Assembly (NCBI GenBank): GCA_003482405.1 | Contig: DMZB01000272.1 | Coordinates: forward strand, 2,091 to 15,121 | Reading direction: 5' to 3' | Length of the DNA stretch: 13,031 bases | Source of the DNA: Lactobacillus sp. | Lineage (GTDB): Bacteria > Bacillota > Bacilli > Lactobacillales > Lactobacillaceae | Part shown: one piece after another, positions 1 through 6,983 of the stretch | Layout of the letters: every line of letters begins with the position of its first letter | Numbering within the stretch: the stretch's first letter is position 1 | Notes under the pieces: model-generated | Database searches by the model: none | What the model was told of the DNA's origin: nothing | Seen by the model: only the letters and a program-made list of their open reading frames with translations | Made by a program: the position numbers and the translations under genes

Positions 1-52
1 ATCGTGGGGCAAACAATACCAAGTAATAGTGTACTGTCCTGCCCCTCATAAG
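1..52 (-). promoter_or_regulatory. truA-rplM spacer; possible L13 leader hairpin
   Basis: This is non-coding sequence after the truA stop. An inverted repeat, GGGGCA at 6-11 and TGCCCC at 40-45, would form a six-base-pair stem around a 28-nt interior on the transcript. In Lactobacillales truA is normally followed by rplM and rpsI, and a cis-acting L13 leader RNA is known upstream of rplM in Firmicutes, so the hairpin may belong to such an autoregulatory leader. rplM itself lies outside the window and I cannot match the leader consensus from memory, so this is an inference from position plus one stem. Confidence 0.25.
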
Positions 53-835
53 TCAATTGTTATTTTCATCTGACACGGGTTTGTCATACACCACCGCTTC
101 CAAATACAAACCGCTGGCTGGCGCAGTCTCGCGGGCCTGCTCACGGTCTCTGGCAGCCATCACTCGGGGGATATCATCGACCGGACGACGGCCATTACCA
201 ATTTCCAGTAGCAACGCAACCATAATCCGTACTTGATTGTACAAAAAACCGCTACCATAAAAATCAAAGATAAATTCATGTGCCTCTGACCGTTCTTTCA
301 CTTGCACATCATAGATAAGTCGTACGTTTGACTTGGCCTGGCTACCTGAGGCAACAAAACTGGTAAAATCGTGTTCGCCAATCAAATCCTCACTCGCTTG
401 TTGCATCCGTTTAAGGTCCAACGGGTATTTATAATGACCCGTATAATTGCGTTTAAACGGATCCACAAACGGCGTATTAGAGACAATGTAACGATATCGC
501 TTACCGTGTGTCGAAAAACGTGCATGAAAGCGCTCAGTGACCTCCTCAACGCTCACAACGGCCATATCCAAAGGAAACATGCTATTTAATGCCAAACGTA
601 AATTACGCGCTGGAATCGGTTTGGGCAAGTCAAAGTGAATCACCTGACCATGAGCATGAACGCCAGCATCCGTCCGACCCGAACCAAACACTTGAATAGC
701 CGGCTGCGGATTTTTGGCGATCTGATTAACCACCCTGGTCAACACCGACTCCACGGTCCGTTGATGTGGCTGCACTTGAAAGCCAGCAAAATTAGTACCG
801 TCATATTCGATCACAACTTTATAACGTTGACTCAT
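53..835 (-). CDS. truA: tRNA pseudouridine(38-40) synthase TruA
   Basis: TruA isomerises uridines 38, 39 and 40 in the anticodon arm of many tRNAs to pseudouridine; it is a cytosolic dimer needing no cofactor. The 260-residue protein is full length for the family. The N-terminal beta strand reads YKVVIEYDGTNFAGFQVQ, and the catalytic aspartate is D56 in the family motif GSGRTDAGVHA. Later family blocks include GKRYRY, HDFTSF and GSGFLYNQVR. The ATG start has GGAGG about six bases upstream. It is the last gene of the ecf unit, 54 nt after ecfT, the usual position in lactobacilli, where rplM and rpsI follow. No damage is visible. Confidence 0.96.
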   Translation of the reverse strand: MSQRYKVVIEYDGTNFAGFQVQPHQRTVESVLTRVVNQIAKNPQPAIQVFGSGRTDAGVHAHGQVIHFDLPKPIPARNLRLALNSMFPLDMAVVSVEEVTERFHARFSTHGKRYRYIVSNTPFVDPFKRNYTGHYKYPLDLKRMQQASEDLIGEHDFTSFVASGSQAKSNVRLIYDVQVKERSEAHEFIFDFYGSGFLYNQVRIMVALLLEIGNGRRPVDDIPRVMAARDREQARETAPASGLYLEAVVYDKPVSDENNN

Positions 836-889
836 TGCCAGCCTCCAGAAATCATTTTTACGTCATTTTCAGTCCATTACAGTTAACAA

Positions 890-1690
890 CTAAACGTGCC
901 GCAACACCACTAATGCGACATTCAGCAATAAAATAACGCCTGTCGCCAAGGTGTCCGAACCATGCCACTTGAGCACACGATAGCGCGTACGATTCTTCGC
1001 ACCTTGATAACCCCGTGACTCCATGGCCGTAGCCAAGTCGTCAGCACGACCAATTGCGCCCACAAACAGTGGAATCAATAACGGAACAATGGCGCGAAGC
1101 CGCTTGATCAATCCACCATTGTTGAATTCTACCCCACGCGCACGTTGAGCGTTCATGATTGTTTGCGCCTCATCCAATAAAGTGGGCACAAAACGAAGCG
1201 CCACAGACAACATTAACGCCGTTTGTGCCACCGGAAAGTGAATTACTCGCAACGGACTCAGCAGTGCCTCGACACCATCCGCAATCGCGAGCGGCGCTGT
1301 GGTCAACGTCAAGATGGTCGCCATCGTAATAATAAGTAAGAAGCGCAAAAATACTGCCGTCGAAGTTTGAATCCCAGTGGTTGTAATCATTAAAATGCCC
1401 CAGTGCCAGTACACATGACCACCGGGTGTAAATAGTAACTGTAGAATGGCTGTAAACACAATCAACCAAATTAACGGTCCAATCCCGCGAATAAAATAAC
1501 CAAACTTCAGCCCGGTCAGAAAAATCACAACACCAACGAAGGCAAACATAAGCACATAAGTCATCCAATTGCTGGTTAGAAACGCAATTACGATAAAATA
1601 AACTGCCAAAACCAGTTTGGCCCGTGGGTCTAATCGATGTAACCACGAGTGTCCGGGAATATAACGCCCTAACGTCAGCTGCTCCAGCAT
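890..1690 (-). CDS. ecfT: ECF transporter transmembrane subunit EcfT
   Basis: EcfT is the membrane scaffold of energy-coupling factor transporters (older name CbiQ-like). It links the two ATPases to exchangeable substrate-binding S components that import vitamins and micronutrients. The 266 residues contain several hydrophobic segments, near residues 28-62, 70-88, 112-134 and 246-264. The two Ala-Arg-Gly-type motifs of coupling helices that dock on the ATPases are visible as AQRARG and, in variant form, MESRGY. The ATG overlaps the ecfA2 stop by one base (TAATG), with GGAGG seven bases upstream, so translation is probably coupled. No S component is encoded here, as expected for a shared group II module. 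Confidence 0.95.
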   Translation of the reverse strand: MLEQLTLGRYIPGHSWLHRLDPRAKLVLAVYFIVIAFLTSNWMTYVLMFAFVGVVIFLTGLKFGYFIRGIGPLIWLIVFTAILQLLFTPGGHVYWHWGILMITTTGIQTSTAVFLRFLLIITMATILTLTTAPLAIADGVEALLSPLRVIHFPVAQTALMLSVALRFVPTLLDEAQTIMNAQRARGVEFNNGGLIKRLRAIVPLLIPLFVGAIGRADDLATAMESRGYQGAKNRTRYRVLKWHGSDTLATGVILLLNVALVVLRHV

Positions 1691-2553
1691 TACCGTCCCT
1701 CCTTCGGTAATTGGCCACGTAATTGTTCAGCCAATTGTGCCTCAGTCAGTGGCAATCCGTTAAACTTGAAACCGCGTGTAACGAGTTGCTGAGAAAATTT
1801 AGCAGCCGTGGGTAACTCAAGCTGTTGATCTTTCACCCAGTCAGCATCCGCAAATATTTCAGTTGGCGTCCCAGTTTTAACCAACTTACTATGCGCCATG
1901 ACTAAAGCTTGATCCGCATAGTCAGCCACGTCATCCATCTGGTGTGTGACCAGCACAACGGTCAAATGACGTTCAGCCTTTAACTGTGCAAATGTCTCCA
2001 TCATTTTTGCCCGACCACGAGGATCTAATCCAGCGGTTGGTTCATCCAAGACGAGCACTTGCGGTTGACTGGCTAATACACCAGCAATGGCCACTCGCCG
2101 CATCTGGCCACCGGACAGTTCAAACGGTGAACGATTCATCAAATCGTCGCTTAACCCGACACTGTGTGCTGCTTTATGTGCCAGATCCATTGCGGCATCG
2201 GAATCAAACCCAAAATTAAGTGGGCCAAACGCAATGTCACGCTCTACCGTTTGATCAAATAATTGATTTTCAGGGAATTGAAATACCATCCCGACATGTT
2301 GATGCAGCGCCTTTAGGTGTTTGTTGGTCGTTTTATTCGTAAGTGTGAAATCATCGACAGTCACAGTGCCAGTAGTTGGTTTTAGCAACCCATTTAGGTG
2401 CTGGACCAGCGTACTTTTGCCACTCCCTGTATGACCAATAATCGCTGTAAATGATTCACTTGGCACGTTGAAACTAATGTCACTTAAACCGACCGATTCA
2501 AACGGTGAATTCGGCTGGTACTTAAAATTTACATGGTCGAATGTGATTGCCAT
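1690..2553 (-). CDS. ecfA2: ECF transporter ATP-binding subunit EcfA2
   Basis: This is the second ATPase of the ECF module; it pairs with EcfA1 and sits on EcfT at the inner membrane face to drive vitamin uptake. From the chosen start the protein has 287 residues. Walker A is GHTGSGKST at 40-48; the Q-loop region is VFQFPENQ; the ABC signature is LSGGQMRR; Walker B is VLVLDEPTAGLDP; and the switch histidine lies in VTHQM. I chose the ATG at 2551-2553 because GGAGG lies seven bases upstream. A TTG two codons earlier would almost touch that ribosome binding site. The gene begins 25 nt inside ecfA1 and ends one base into ecfT, so the three subunits are probably translated in step. Confidence 0.96.
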   Translation of the reverse strand: MAITFDHVNFKYQPNSPFESVGLSDISFNVPSESFTAIIGHTGSGKSTLVQHLNGLLKPTTGTVTVDDFTLTNKTTNKHLKALHQHVGMVFQFPENQLFDQTVERDIAFGPLNFGFDSDAAMDLAHKAAHSVGLSDDLMNRSPFELSGGQMRRVAIAGVLASQPQVLVLDEPTAGLDPRGRAKMMETFAQLKAERHLTVVLVTHQMDDVADYADQALVMAHSKLVKTGTPTEIFADADWVKDQQLELPTAAKFSQQLVTRGFKFNGLPLTEAQLAEQLRGQLPKEGR

Positions 2554-3368
2554 AGCCAATCCTCCAGCGCTTCATCCGTTAAATATTCCTTTGGGGCAAC
2601 TAACCCTTGTTGCGTAAGTTGATGACGTAATTTCGTACTAAATGGCAAATCCAAACCCGTTGCTTTCAAGAGTGTCTCATCACTAAAAATTTGTTCAGGA
2701 GTGCTCTCGCTAATCAACTGACCATCGTCCATGACAATCAGTCGTTGTGCCTGTGCTGCTTCGCTTAAATCATGCGTAATCGATAAAATTGTTGGCGCCT
2801 GATTTGAACGCCGCAGTTGTTGTAAGACTGCCAAAACCGTTTGACGGCCATGTGGGTCTAACATGCTTGTCGCTTCATCTAACACAATAATACTTGGGTT
2901 CATTGCGATAATGCCCGCTAAGGCCACACGCTGCTTTTGCCCACCCGACAACCGACTTGGTTCACGGTCTGCAAACTGCCACATATCAACCGCTTCTAAG
3001 GCTTTTTGAACGCGTTGCTGCATTTCTGGGCGCGGAATACCAGCATTTTCCAGACCAAACGCAACATCATCGGCAACTGTCGCACCAACGAATTGATTGT
3101 CGGGATTTTGAAAGACCATCCCGATATGTTCTCGAACAAGCCACACAGATGATGGATCAAGTTTAGTACCAGCGACTGTTACCGTGCCAGATTTAAAGTC
3201 AATCAAACCATCTAGGGCACGAACCAATGTACTTTTCCCGCTTCCATTATGCCCAACAATCGCGACCCATTCACCAGCGTTCACCTCAAATGAAACATGA
3301 TTGAGTGTTGGTCGATCTGCATCAGGATATTGATAAGATAAGTCATCTACTGAAATAATCTTGGTCAC
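2529..3368 (-). CDS. ecfA1: ECF transporter ATP-binding subunit EcfA1
   Basis: This is the first ATPase of the ECF module (older name CbiO), hydrolysing ATP to power vitamin or metal uptake through EcfT and an S component. The 279 residues carry every ABC ATPase motif: Walker A GHNGSGKST at 39-47, the Q-loop region VFQNPDNQF near 85-93, the signature LSGGQKQR at 140-147, Walker B IIVLDE ending at E165, the D-loop SMLDP, and a switch histidine in SITHDL near 199. The GTG start overlaps the TGA of the upstream gene by four bases (GTGA), with GGAGG about eight bases before it. Its end overlaps ecfA2. It is distinguished from EcfA2 by order and by family wording. Confidence 0.95.
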   Translation of the reverse strand: MTKIISVDDLSYQYPDADRPTLNHVSFEVNAGEWVAIVGHNGSGKSTLVRALDGLIDFKSGTVTVAGTKLDPSSVWLVREHIGMVFQNPDNQFVGATVADDVAFGLENAGIPRPEMQQRVQKALEAVDMWQFADREPSRLSGGQKQRVALAGIIAMNPSIIVLDEATSMLDPHGRQTVLAVLQQLRRSNQAPTILSITHDLSEAAQAQRLIVMDDGQLISESTPEQIFSDETLLKATGLDLPFSTKLRHQLTQQGLVAPKEYLTDEALEDWLWQSHSTM

Positions 3369-3889
3369 GGTGTTCCTCCACTCCCTGCCGTATCGGCATG
3401 ATTATCAATTTGAAATTGGTGTTGTTCCCCGGTATGCGCAGCATGAATAAGCTGCGCCATATAGTCTTTGTATAATTTAAAACAGTGCTTATCACCGTGT
3501 TGCTGTGATAGTTTTGCAACATTAGGCTCTTTCAGTAACGCAGTGTTCCACTTTTCAATGGCTTCTGTCGTTGCTGGATTATTCAAGCCAAATTGGTCCA
3601 ACTGATTAAAGGCAACGTGCACTAATTGACCGCGATCGTCAACGGTGACAACAGCTAGCACACGGTAGCCCATTACAAAGTTTTTTTCCGTTAAGGTGTA
3701 CGTCCCCGGCTTAAAGGCTTCCTTTGGCAGGACTTTTGCTGCCCGTTCACTCAAACGTCGCAAACGCGATTCATGCTCGTCGTGCCGCCGTTGTGCGTTG
3801 ATCGTCGTAATGGCAGTCGCACCTAAAGCAAGCACGGCCAATAATACAACCACTATACCAGTGATTAATTTTGCATGTCTCGTTCGCAC
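3365..3889 (-). CDS. Membrane-anchored protein, FMN-binding-like domain, function unknown
   Basis: I do not recognise this 174-residue protein with certainty. It has a short basic N-terminus (RTRHAK), one hydrophobic segment at about 9-30 and then a charged, soluble part, suggesting a single-pass protein with its C-terminus outside. Residues 61-100 (GTYTLTEKNF, then a VTVDDRGQLVHVAF strand pair and a QFG turn) are laid out like FMN_bind or PplA-type repeats. The SGAT-type threonine signature used for covalent FMN attachment is absent, so any flavin link is inference. The GTG start has GAGGTG upstream and a promoter 40-70 bases before it. The stop overlaps ecfA1 by four bases, so it is the first gene of the ecf unit and may serve that transporter. 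Confidence 0.75.
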   Translation of the reverse strand: MRTRHAKLITGIVVVLLAVLALGATAITTINAQRRHDEHESRLRRLSERAAKVLPKEAFKPGTYTLTEKNFVMGYRVLAVVTVDDRGQLVHVAFNQLDQFGLNNPATTEAIEKWNTALLKEPNVAKLSQQHGDKHCFKLYKDYMAQLIHAAHTGEQHQFQIDNHADTAGSGGTP

Positions 3890-3928
3890 TCAGTTCACAC
3901 CTCACAATAAAACAATTAATACCGCACT

Positions 3929-3957
3929 ATTTTAGCGAAAACTCAGGCATTACGCAA
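3929..3957 (-). promoter_or_regulatory. Sigma-A-type promoter for the ecf-truA unit
   Basis: On the minus strand TTGCGT (3957-3952) is followed after exactly 17 bases by TAAAAT (3934-3929). That gives four of six matches at -35 and five of six at -10, with ideal spacing. It lies 40 bases before the GTG of the first ecf-unit gene, leaving a short leader with GAGGTG as ribosome binding site. The position suits independent transcription of this unit from the ribosomal operon. Confidence 0.6.
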
Positions 3958-4022
3958 GTTGCCGCCGTCTAGTTTTGAATGAAAATGGTGACTGGATAAT
4001 CACATTAATTAAGTCTATGTAC

Positions 4023-4130
4023 AAAAAAATCACTTAGCATCAAGGCACGAGTAAAATTACTCATTCAAGCTAGACTGGGCGAACGCGATCGCCATCATCA
4101 TAACGCTTTATACCACTGATACTAGTGATT
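4023..4130 (-). terminator. Candidate terminator of the alpha operon
   Basis: Reading the minus strand after rplQ, a stem pairs AATCAC (4130-4125) and TAG (4124-4122) with CTA and GTGATT (4037-4028, one bulged A). The 3' arm runs directly into a seven-base T tract at 4029-4023. The interior, about 85 nt, folds into further hairpins. The T tract right after a stem is terminator-like, but the long interior is unusual for an intrinsic terminator. A smaller hairpin, GAGTA/TACTC at 4049-4062, lies 20 bases before the tract. No better terminator candidate is visible between rplQ and the next promoter. Confidence 0.35.
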
Positions 4131-4193
4131 AATTTGAATATTCAAATACTAAATCTATCCGTCGATACATTTAGGGTAGCTATTCACACTACC
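4049..4193. repeat. Cluster of six short inverted repeats after rplQ
   Basis: The 320-base gap 3890-4209 has no gene. Within it lie successive inverted repeats: GGTAG/CTACC at 4175-4193; a 26-base hairpin at 4149-4174 (CTAAAT/ATTTAG outer and TATC/GATA inner stems, one mismatch, four-base loop); a perfect 16-base palindrome at 4132-4147 (ATTTGAATATTCAAAT); CACT/AGTG at 4114-4127; GGCGA/TCGCC at 4078-4093; and GAGTAA/TTACTC at 4049-4062. The strand is ambiguous because each can fold on either. They may be a structured 3' end of the rplQ transcript, operator sites, or both. Confidence 0.6.
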
Positions 4194-4209
4194 ATTGAAC
4201 TGCTCATGA

Positions 4210-4593
4210 TTAGTCAACGAATTCCAAGATAACCATTTGCGCAGCGTCACCACGACGAGGCATTGTCTTGTACATCCGTGTGTAACCACCATTACGTTCA
4301 GCAAACTTCGGTGCTAAGTCATCAAATAACTTTTGCAAAGCAGTTTGTGCCGTAACGTTATCGCCGTCTTCTTTGACGTCAGCAACGACATCGCGCACAA
4401 AAGCAGCTGCTTCACGACGAGCATGCAAGTCACCTTGCTTGCCCCAAGTAATCATCTGGTCAGCAGTCTTACGAACTTCTTTGGCGCGTGCTTCAGTCGT
4501 TTCGATCCGACCGTTAACGATTAAGTTAGTCGTTAAGTCGCGTAACAAAGCTTTTCGTTGTGAACTGGTGCGTTGTAATTTACGGTAGCCCAT
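4210..4593 (-). CDS. rplQ: 50S ribosomal protein L17
   Basis: L17 sits on the back of the large subunit near the exit of the peptide tunnel and binds 23S rRNA. The 127-residue protein starts with the family signature [18 protein letters not shown], continues through the helix [15 protein letters not shown] and ends in the conserved [19 protein letters not shown] and ILEFVD blocks. Length is normal for Bacilli. The ATG has AAAAGGAGGG upstream. It lies 31 nt after rpoA, the standard last gene of the alpha operon, and is followed by the repeat-rich gap. Confidence 0.98.
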   Translation of the reverse strand: MGYRKLQRTSSQRKALLRDLTTNLIVNGRIETTEARAKEVRKTADQMITWGKQGDLHARREAAAFVRDVVADVKEDGDNVTAQTALQKLFDDLAPKFAERNGGYTRMYKTMPRRGDAAQMVILEFVD

Positions 4594-4624
4594 GCTGGAA
4601 CCCTCCTTTTGTTGATAAGTCTGA

Positions 4625-5569
4625 CTAGTCTTCTTGTTTCAAAGAAAGTCCTAAGCCAGCCAATTTTGCCTTAACTTCTTCAAGTGACTTACGACCAAGG
4701 TTACGAACCTTCATCATGTCAGCTTCAGTTCGGTCCGTTAACTCTTGCACCGTGTTGATACCAGCACGCTTCAAACAGTTGTAAGAACGAACAGACAAGT
4801 CTAACTCTTCGATGGTCATTTCGAGCATCTTTTCCTTGTGTGTCTCTTCTTTTTCGACCATGATTTCGGCATTTTTCGCCGTATCAGTCAAATCAACAAA
4901 CATTGCAAGGTGTTCAGTTAGAATCTTGGCCGCGAGACTAATTGCTTCGCTAGGTGTAATTGAACCATCTGTCCAAACATCTAGCGTGAGTTTGTCATAG
5001 TCGTCACGCTGGCCGACACGCGTGTTCTCAACTTGATAGTTGACACGTTCGATTGGGGTATAAATGGAATCGATTGGTAATACACCAATTGGCATATCAT
5101 CCTGACGAGCTTTGTTTTCATCAGCTGAAACGTACCCACGGCCCTTGTTTGCAGTTAAGTGCATGTGGAAAGTGGCACCGTCTGCTACCGTGCAGATATA
5201 AAGATCCGGGTTCATCACTTCAACGTCAGCATCTGTTTGAATGTCACCAGCAGTGACAGTCGCAGGACCTTTGACATCGATGTCCATACCCTTTTCTTCA
5301 TCGGTCGCCATCTTCAAAGAAACCTTTTTCATATTCAAGATGATCTGCGTTACGTCTTCAACAACACCCTCAACAGTTGAGAATTCGTGAAGTACGCCAT
5401 CAATTTGAATACTGGTGACAGCCGCACCAGGCAAGGATGAAAGCAGAATCCGCCGTAACGAATTTCCTAGTGTTGTTCCGTAACCACGTTCAAGTGGTTC
5501 AACGATGAACTTACCGTAGTTGTTGCTTTCATCGATTTTGTGAATGTTTGGCTTTTCAAATTCGATCAT
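4625..5569 (-). CDS. rpoA: RNA polymerase alpha subunit
   Basis: The alpha dimer nucleates assembly of beta and beta-prime, and its C-terminal domain contacts UP elements and activators. From the chosen ATG the protein has 314 residues. The N-terminal domain includes [25 protein letters not shown], and a flexible linker follows near 230-245. The C-terminal domain carries [16 protein letters not shown] and [14 protein letters not shown], the helix-hairpin-helix DNA-binding part. I chose MIEFEKPN at 5567-5569 because AAAGGGGT lies about ten bases upstream and this is the usual family N-terminus; a TTG seven codons earlier would overlap that ribosome binding site. It lies 77 nt after rpsK. Confidence 0.98.
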   Translation of the reverse strand: MIEFEKPNIHKIDESNNYGKFIVEPLERGYGTTLGNSLRRILLSSLPGAAVTSIQIDGVLHEFSTVEGVVEDVTQIILNMKKVSLKMATDEEKGMDIDVKGPATVTAGDIQTDADVEVMNPDLYICTVADGATFHMHLTANKGRGYVSADENKARQDDMPIGVLPIDSIYTPIERVNYQVENTRVGQRDDYDKLTLDVWTDGSITPSEAISLAAKILTEHLAMFVDLTDTAKNAEIMVEKEETHKEKMLEMTIEELDLSVRSYNCLKRAGINTVQELTDRTEADMMKVRNLGRKSLEEVKAKLAGLGLSLKQED

Positions 5570-5646
5570 TCTTTTGTTTACCCCTTTCAAAACTCGTCTT
5601 TTTAATTAATGAATGGTCATCACTCCAAATTGAGCGATGTCATCAA

Positions 5647-6036
5647 TTAAACACGACGACGCTTTGGAGGACGAGATCCGTTATGCGGCACTGGTGTGAC
5701 GTCACGGATTGCAGTAACTTCAAGACCAGTTGATTGTAAAGCACGGATAGCGGCTTCACGACCAGAGCCAGGGCCTTTAACGGCAACTTCAACCGACTTC
5801 ATACCATGTTCCATTGAGCCTTTTGCTGCGGCTTCAGCAGCCATCTGAGCAGCAAATGGAGTGGACTTACGACTACCACGGAAACCAAGGGCACCAGCTG
5901 AAGACCAAGCAACAGCGTTCCCTTGAACGTCAGTAATCATAACTAAAGTGTTGTTGAACGTTGAGTGAATGTGTGCAACACCTGACTCAATGTTCTTTTT
6001 AACACGACGCTTACGCGATGTTTTTCTACCTGCCAT
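5647..6036 (-). CDS. rpsK: 30S ribosomal protein S11
   Basis: S11 lines the platform of the small subunit near the mRNA exit channel and the E site. The 129 residues begin with a basic tail ([15 protein letters not shown]), followed by [18 protein letters not shown], the [19 protein letters not shown] block and the conserved C-terminus [18 protein letters not shown]. All are typical and of normal length. The ATG has AAAGGAGG with slightly long spacing of about 12 bases. It lies 28 nt after rpsM, in the standard alpha operon order. Confidence 0.98.
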   Translation of the reverse strand: MAGRKTSRKRRVKKNIESGVAHIHSTFNNTLVMITDVQGNAVAWSSAGALGFRGSRKSTPFAAQMAAEAAAKGSMEHGMKSVEVAVKGPGSGREAAIRALQSTGLEVTAIRDVTPVPHNGSRPPKRRRV

Positions 6037-6064
6037 AAGAAATGCTAACCTCCTTTATCTTGAA

Positions 6065-6430
6065 TTACTTCTTCTTGCCAGCAATTGATTTAGCTGGGCC
6101 TTTACGAGTCCGAGCGTTGTTCTTAGTGTGTTGTCCACGCACTGGCAAACCACGACGGTGACGCATGCCTCGGTATGAACCAATTTCTTGTAGGTTCTTG
6201 ATGTTTAAGCTAACTTCACGGCGAAGATCTCCTTCAACCTTGTAGTTATCAACAATCGCACGAATTTTATCTTCGTCTTCTGGAGCCAAGTCCCGAACAC
6301 GAATGTCTTCGCTAACACCAGCTTCAGCCAAAATCTTTTGAGCTGAAGTATTACCGATTCCGAAAATGTAAGTTAAACCAATCACGATCCGTTTGTCACG
6401 TGGTAAGTCAACACCTGCAATACGAGCCAT
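6065..6430 (-). CDS. rpsM: 30S ribosomal protein S13
   Basis: S13 is in the head of the small subunit, contacting P-site tRNA and bridging to L5 on the large subunit. The 121 residues start [15 protein letters not shown], contain the helix-two-turn-helix region around [14 protein letters not shown], the conserved [18 protein letters not shown], and end in a basic tail ([19 protein letters not shown]) that reaches the tRNA. The ATG has AAAAGGAGGT upstream. It lies 24 nt after rpmJ. Nothing unusual. Confidence 0.98.
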   Translation of the reverse strand: MARIAGVDLPRDKRIVIGLTYIFGIGNTSAQKILAEAGVSEDIRVRDLAPEDEDKIRAIVDNYKVEGDLRREVSLNIKNLQEIGSYRGMRHRRGLPVRGQHTKNNARTRKGPAKSIAGKKK

Positions 6431-6454
6431 AACAATTACCTCCTTTTATATGAA

Positions 6455-6574
6455 TTATTTACCTTGACGTTGCTTGTGCTTTGGGTTTGCTGAGCAAATC
6501 ACCATAACACGGCCGTTACGTTTGATAACACGGCAATGTTCGCACATTGGTTTTACTGATGGTCTTACTTTCAT
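6455..6574 (-). CDS. rpmJ: 50S ribosomal protein L36
   Basis: L36 is the smallest large-subunit protein, a zinc ribbon bound to 23S rRNA. I translated it directly: 39 codons, beginning [20 protein letters not shown] and ending PKHKQRQGK. The zinc ligands are C11, C14, C27 and H33, so it is the zinc-binding (C+) form. The ATG at 6572-6574 has GGAGG about six bases upstream. It sits 32 nt after infA and 24 nt before rpsM, the normal place. The gene is short enough to be missed by length-filtered gene callers. Confidence 0.97.
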   Translation of the reverse strand: MKVRPSVKPMCEHCRVIKRNGRVMVICSANPKHKQRQGK

Positions 6575-6606
6575 GATTTTCCTCCAAAATTATGAGGCCT
6601 AGGGTA

Positions 6607-6822
6607 TTACTTGAAACGGTATGTGATCCGACCCTTTGTTAAGTCATAAGGTGACATTTCAACAGTAACCTTATCACCAGGCAGGATACGAATGTAATGC
6701 ATCCGAATCTTACCAGAAACGTGAGCCAAGATTTCGTGACCGTTTTCAAGTTCTACTTTAAACATTGCGTTCGGCAACGTTTCTTTAACTGTACCTTCGA
6801 TTTCAATTACGTCACTAGCCAA
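6607..6822 (-). CDS. infA: Translation initiation factor IF-1
   Basis: IF-1 binds the 30S A site and, with IF-2 and IF-3, sets the accuracy and rate of initiation. It is a single OB-fold protein. The 71 residues match the family throughout: [59 protein letters not shown], ending TYRFK. The start is a TTG at 6820-6822, with GGGGAGGG about eight bases upstream. No in-frame ATG lies between that site and M20, so TTG is effectively forced. This is one residue shorter than the usual 72. It is the first gene after its own promoter and leader, and map, which precedes infA in Bacillus, is absent. Confidence 0.96.
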   Translation of the reverse strand: MASDVIEIEGTVKETLPNAMFKVELENGHEILAHVSGKIRMHYIRILPGDKVTVEMSPYDLTKGRITYRFK

Positions 6823-6867
6823 GCAGGTTTCCCTCCCCTTTAAAAAATTGTTTTATAAATACGGTGG

Positions 6868-6903
6868 CGTCAAACGACGGAAAAACGGCGAAAACACCCG
6901 TTT
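6868..6903 (-). promoter_or_regulatory. Two hairpins in the infA leader
   Basis: The leader between the infA promoter and its TTG start holds two inverted repeats. The first, AAACGG/CCGTTT (arms 6898-6903 and 6883-6888, nine-base loop), is followed in the transcript by five T residues that partly belong to the arm. The second, CGTC/GACG with loop GTTT, spans 6868-6879. The first looks like a weak terminator or attenuator, but its stem is half A-T. Function is not shown by the sequence. Confidence 0.35.
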
Positions 6904-6944
6904 CCACCCTCTTTACTAAAACTTTGCGCAAACCATACCAAGAG

Positions 6945-6973
6945 AGTTTATCACATTCTTAAGAAGACTGCAA
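6945..6973 (-). promoter_or_regulatory. Promoter for infA and the alpha operon
   Basis: On the minus strand TTGCAG (6973-6968) and TAAACT (6950-6945) are 17 bases apart. A TGA immediately before the -10 gives the extended -10 TG motif. It begins ten bases after the adk stop. Transcription would start near 6938, leaving a leader of about 115 nt. It would let IF-1, RNA polymerase alpha and the following ribosomal proteins be made independently of the upstream spc genes. Confidence 0.6.
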
Positions 6974-6983
6974 ACACTGTTAA

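Noticed and set aside
1170..1718. A 182-codon open frame on the minus strand over ecfT
   Set aside because: It lies in another frame of ecfT, is rich in Cys, Tyr and Ser in an unpatterned way, and matches no family. ecfT itself has complete motifs.
2554..2559. A longer ecfA2 start at TTG (2557-2559)
   Set aside because: It leaves only about one base after GGAGG, while ATG at 2553 leaves seven.
5570..5590. A longer rpoA start at TTG (5588-5590)
   Set aside because: It would overlap the ribosome binding site that fits the ATG at 5569, and MIEFEKPN is the usual N-terminus.
5591..5646. Possible promoter or S4-type control site between rpsK and rpoA
   Set aside because: The 77-nt spacer has a repeated GATGAC and A-T-rich sequence, but I found no -35/-10 pair with proper spacing and no stable hairpin.
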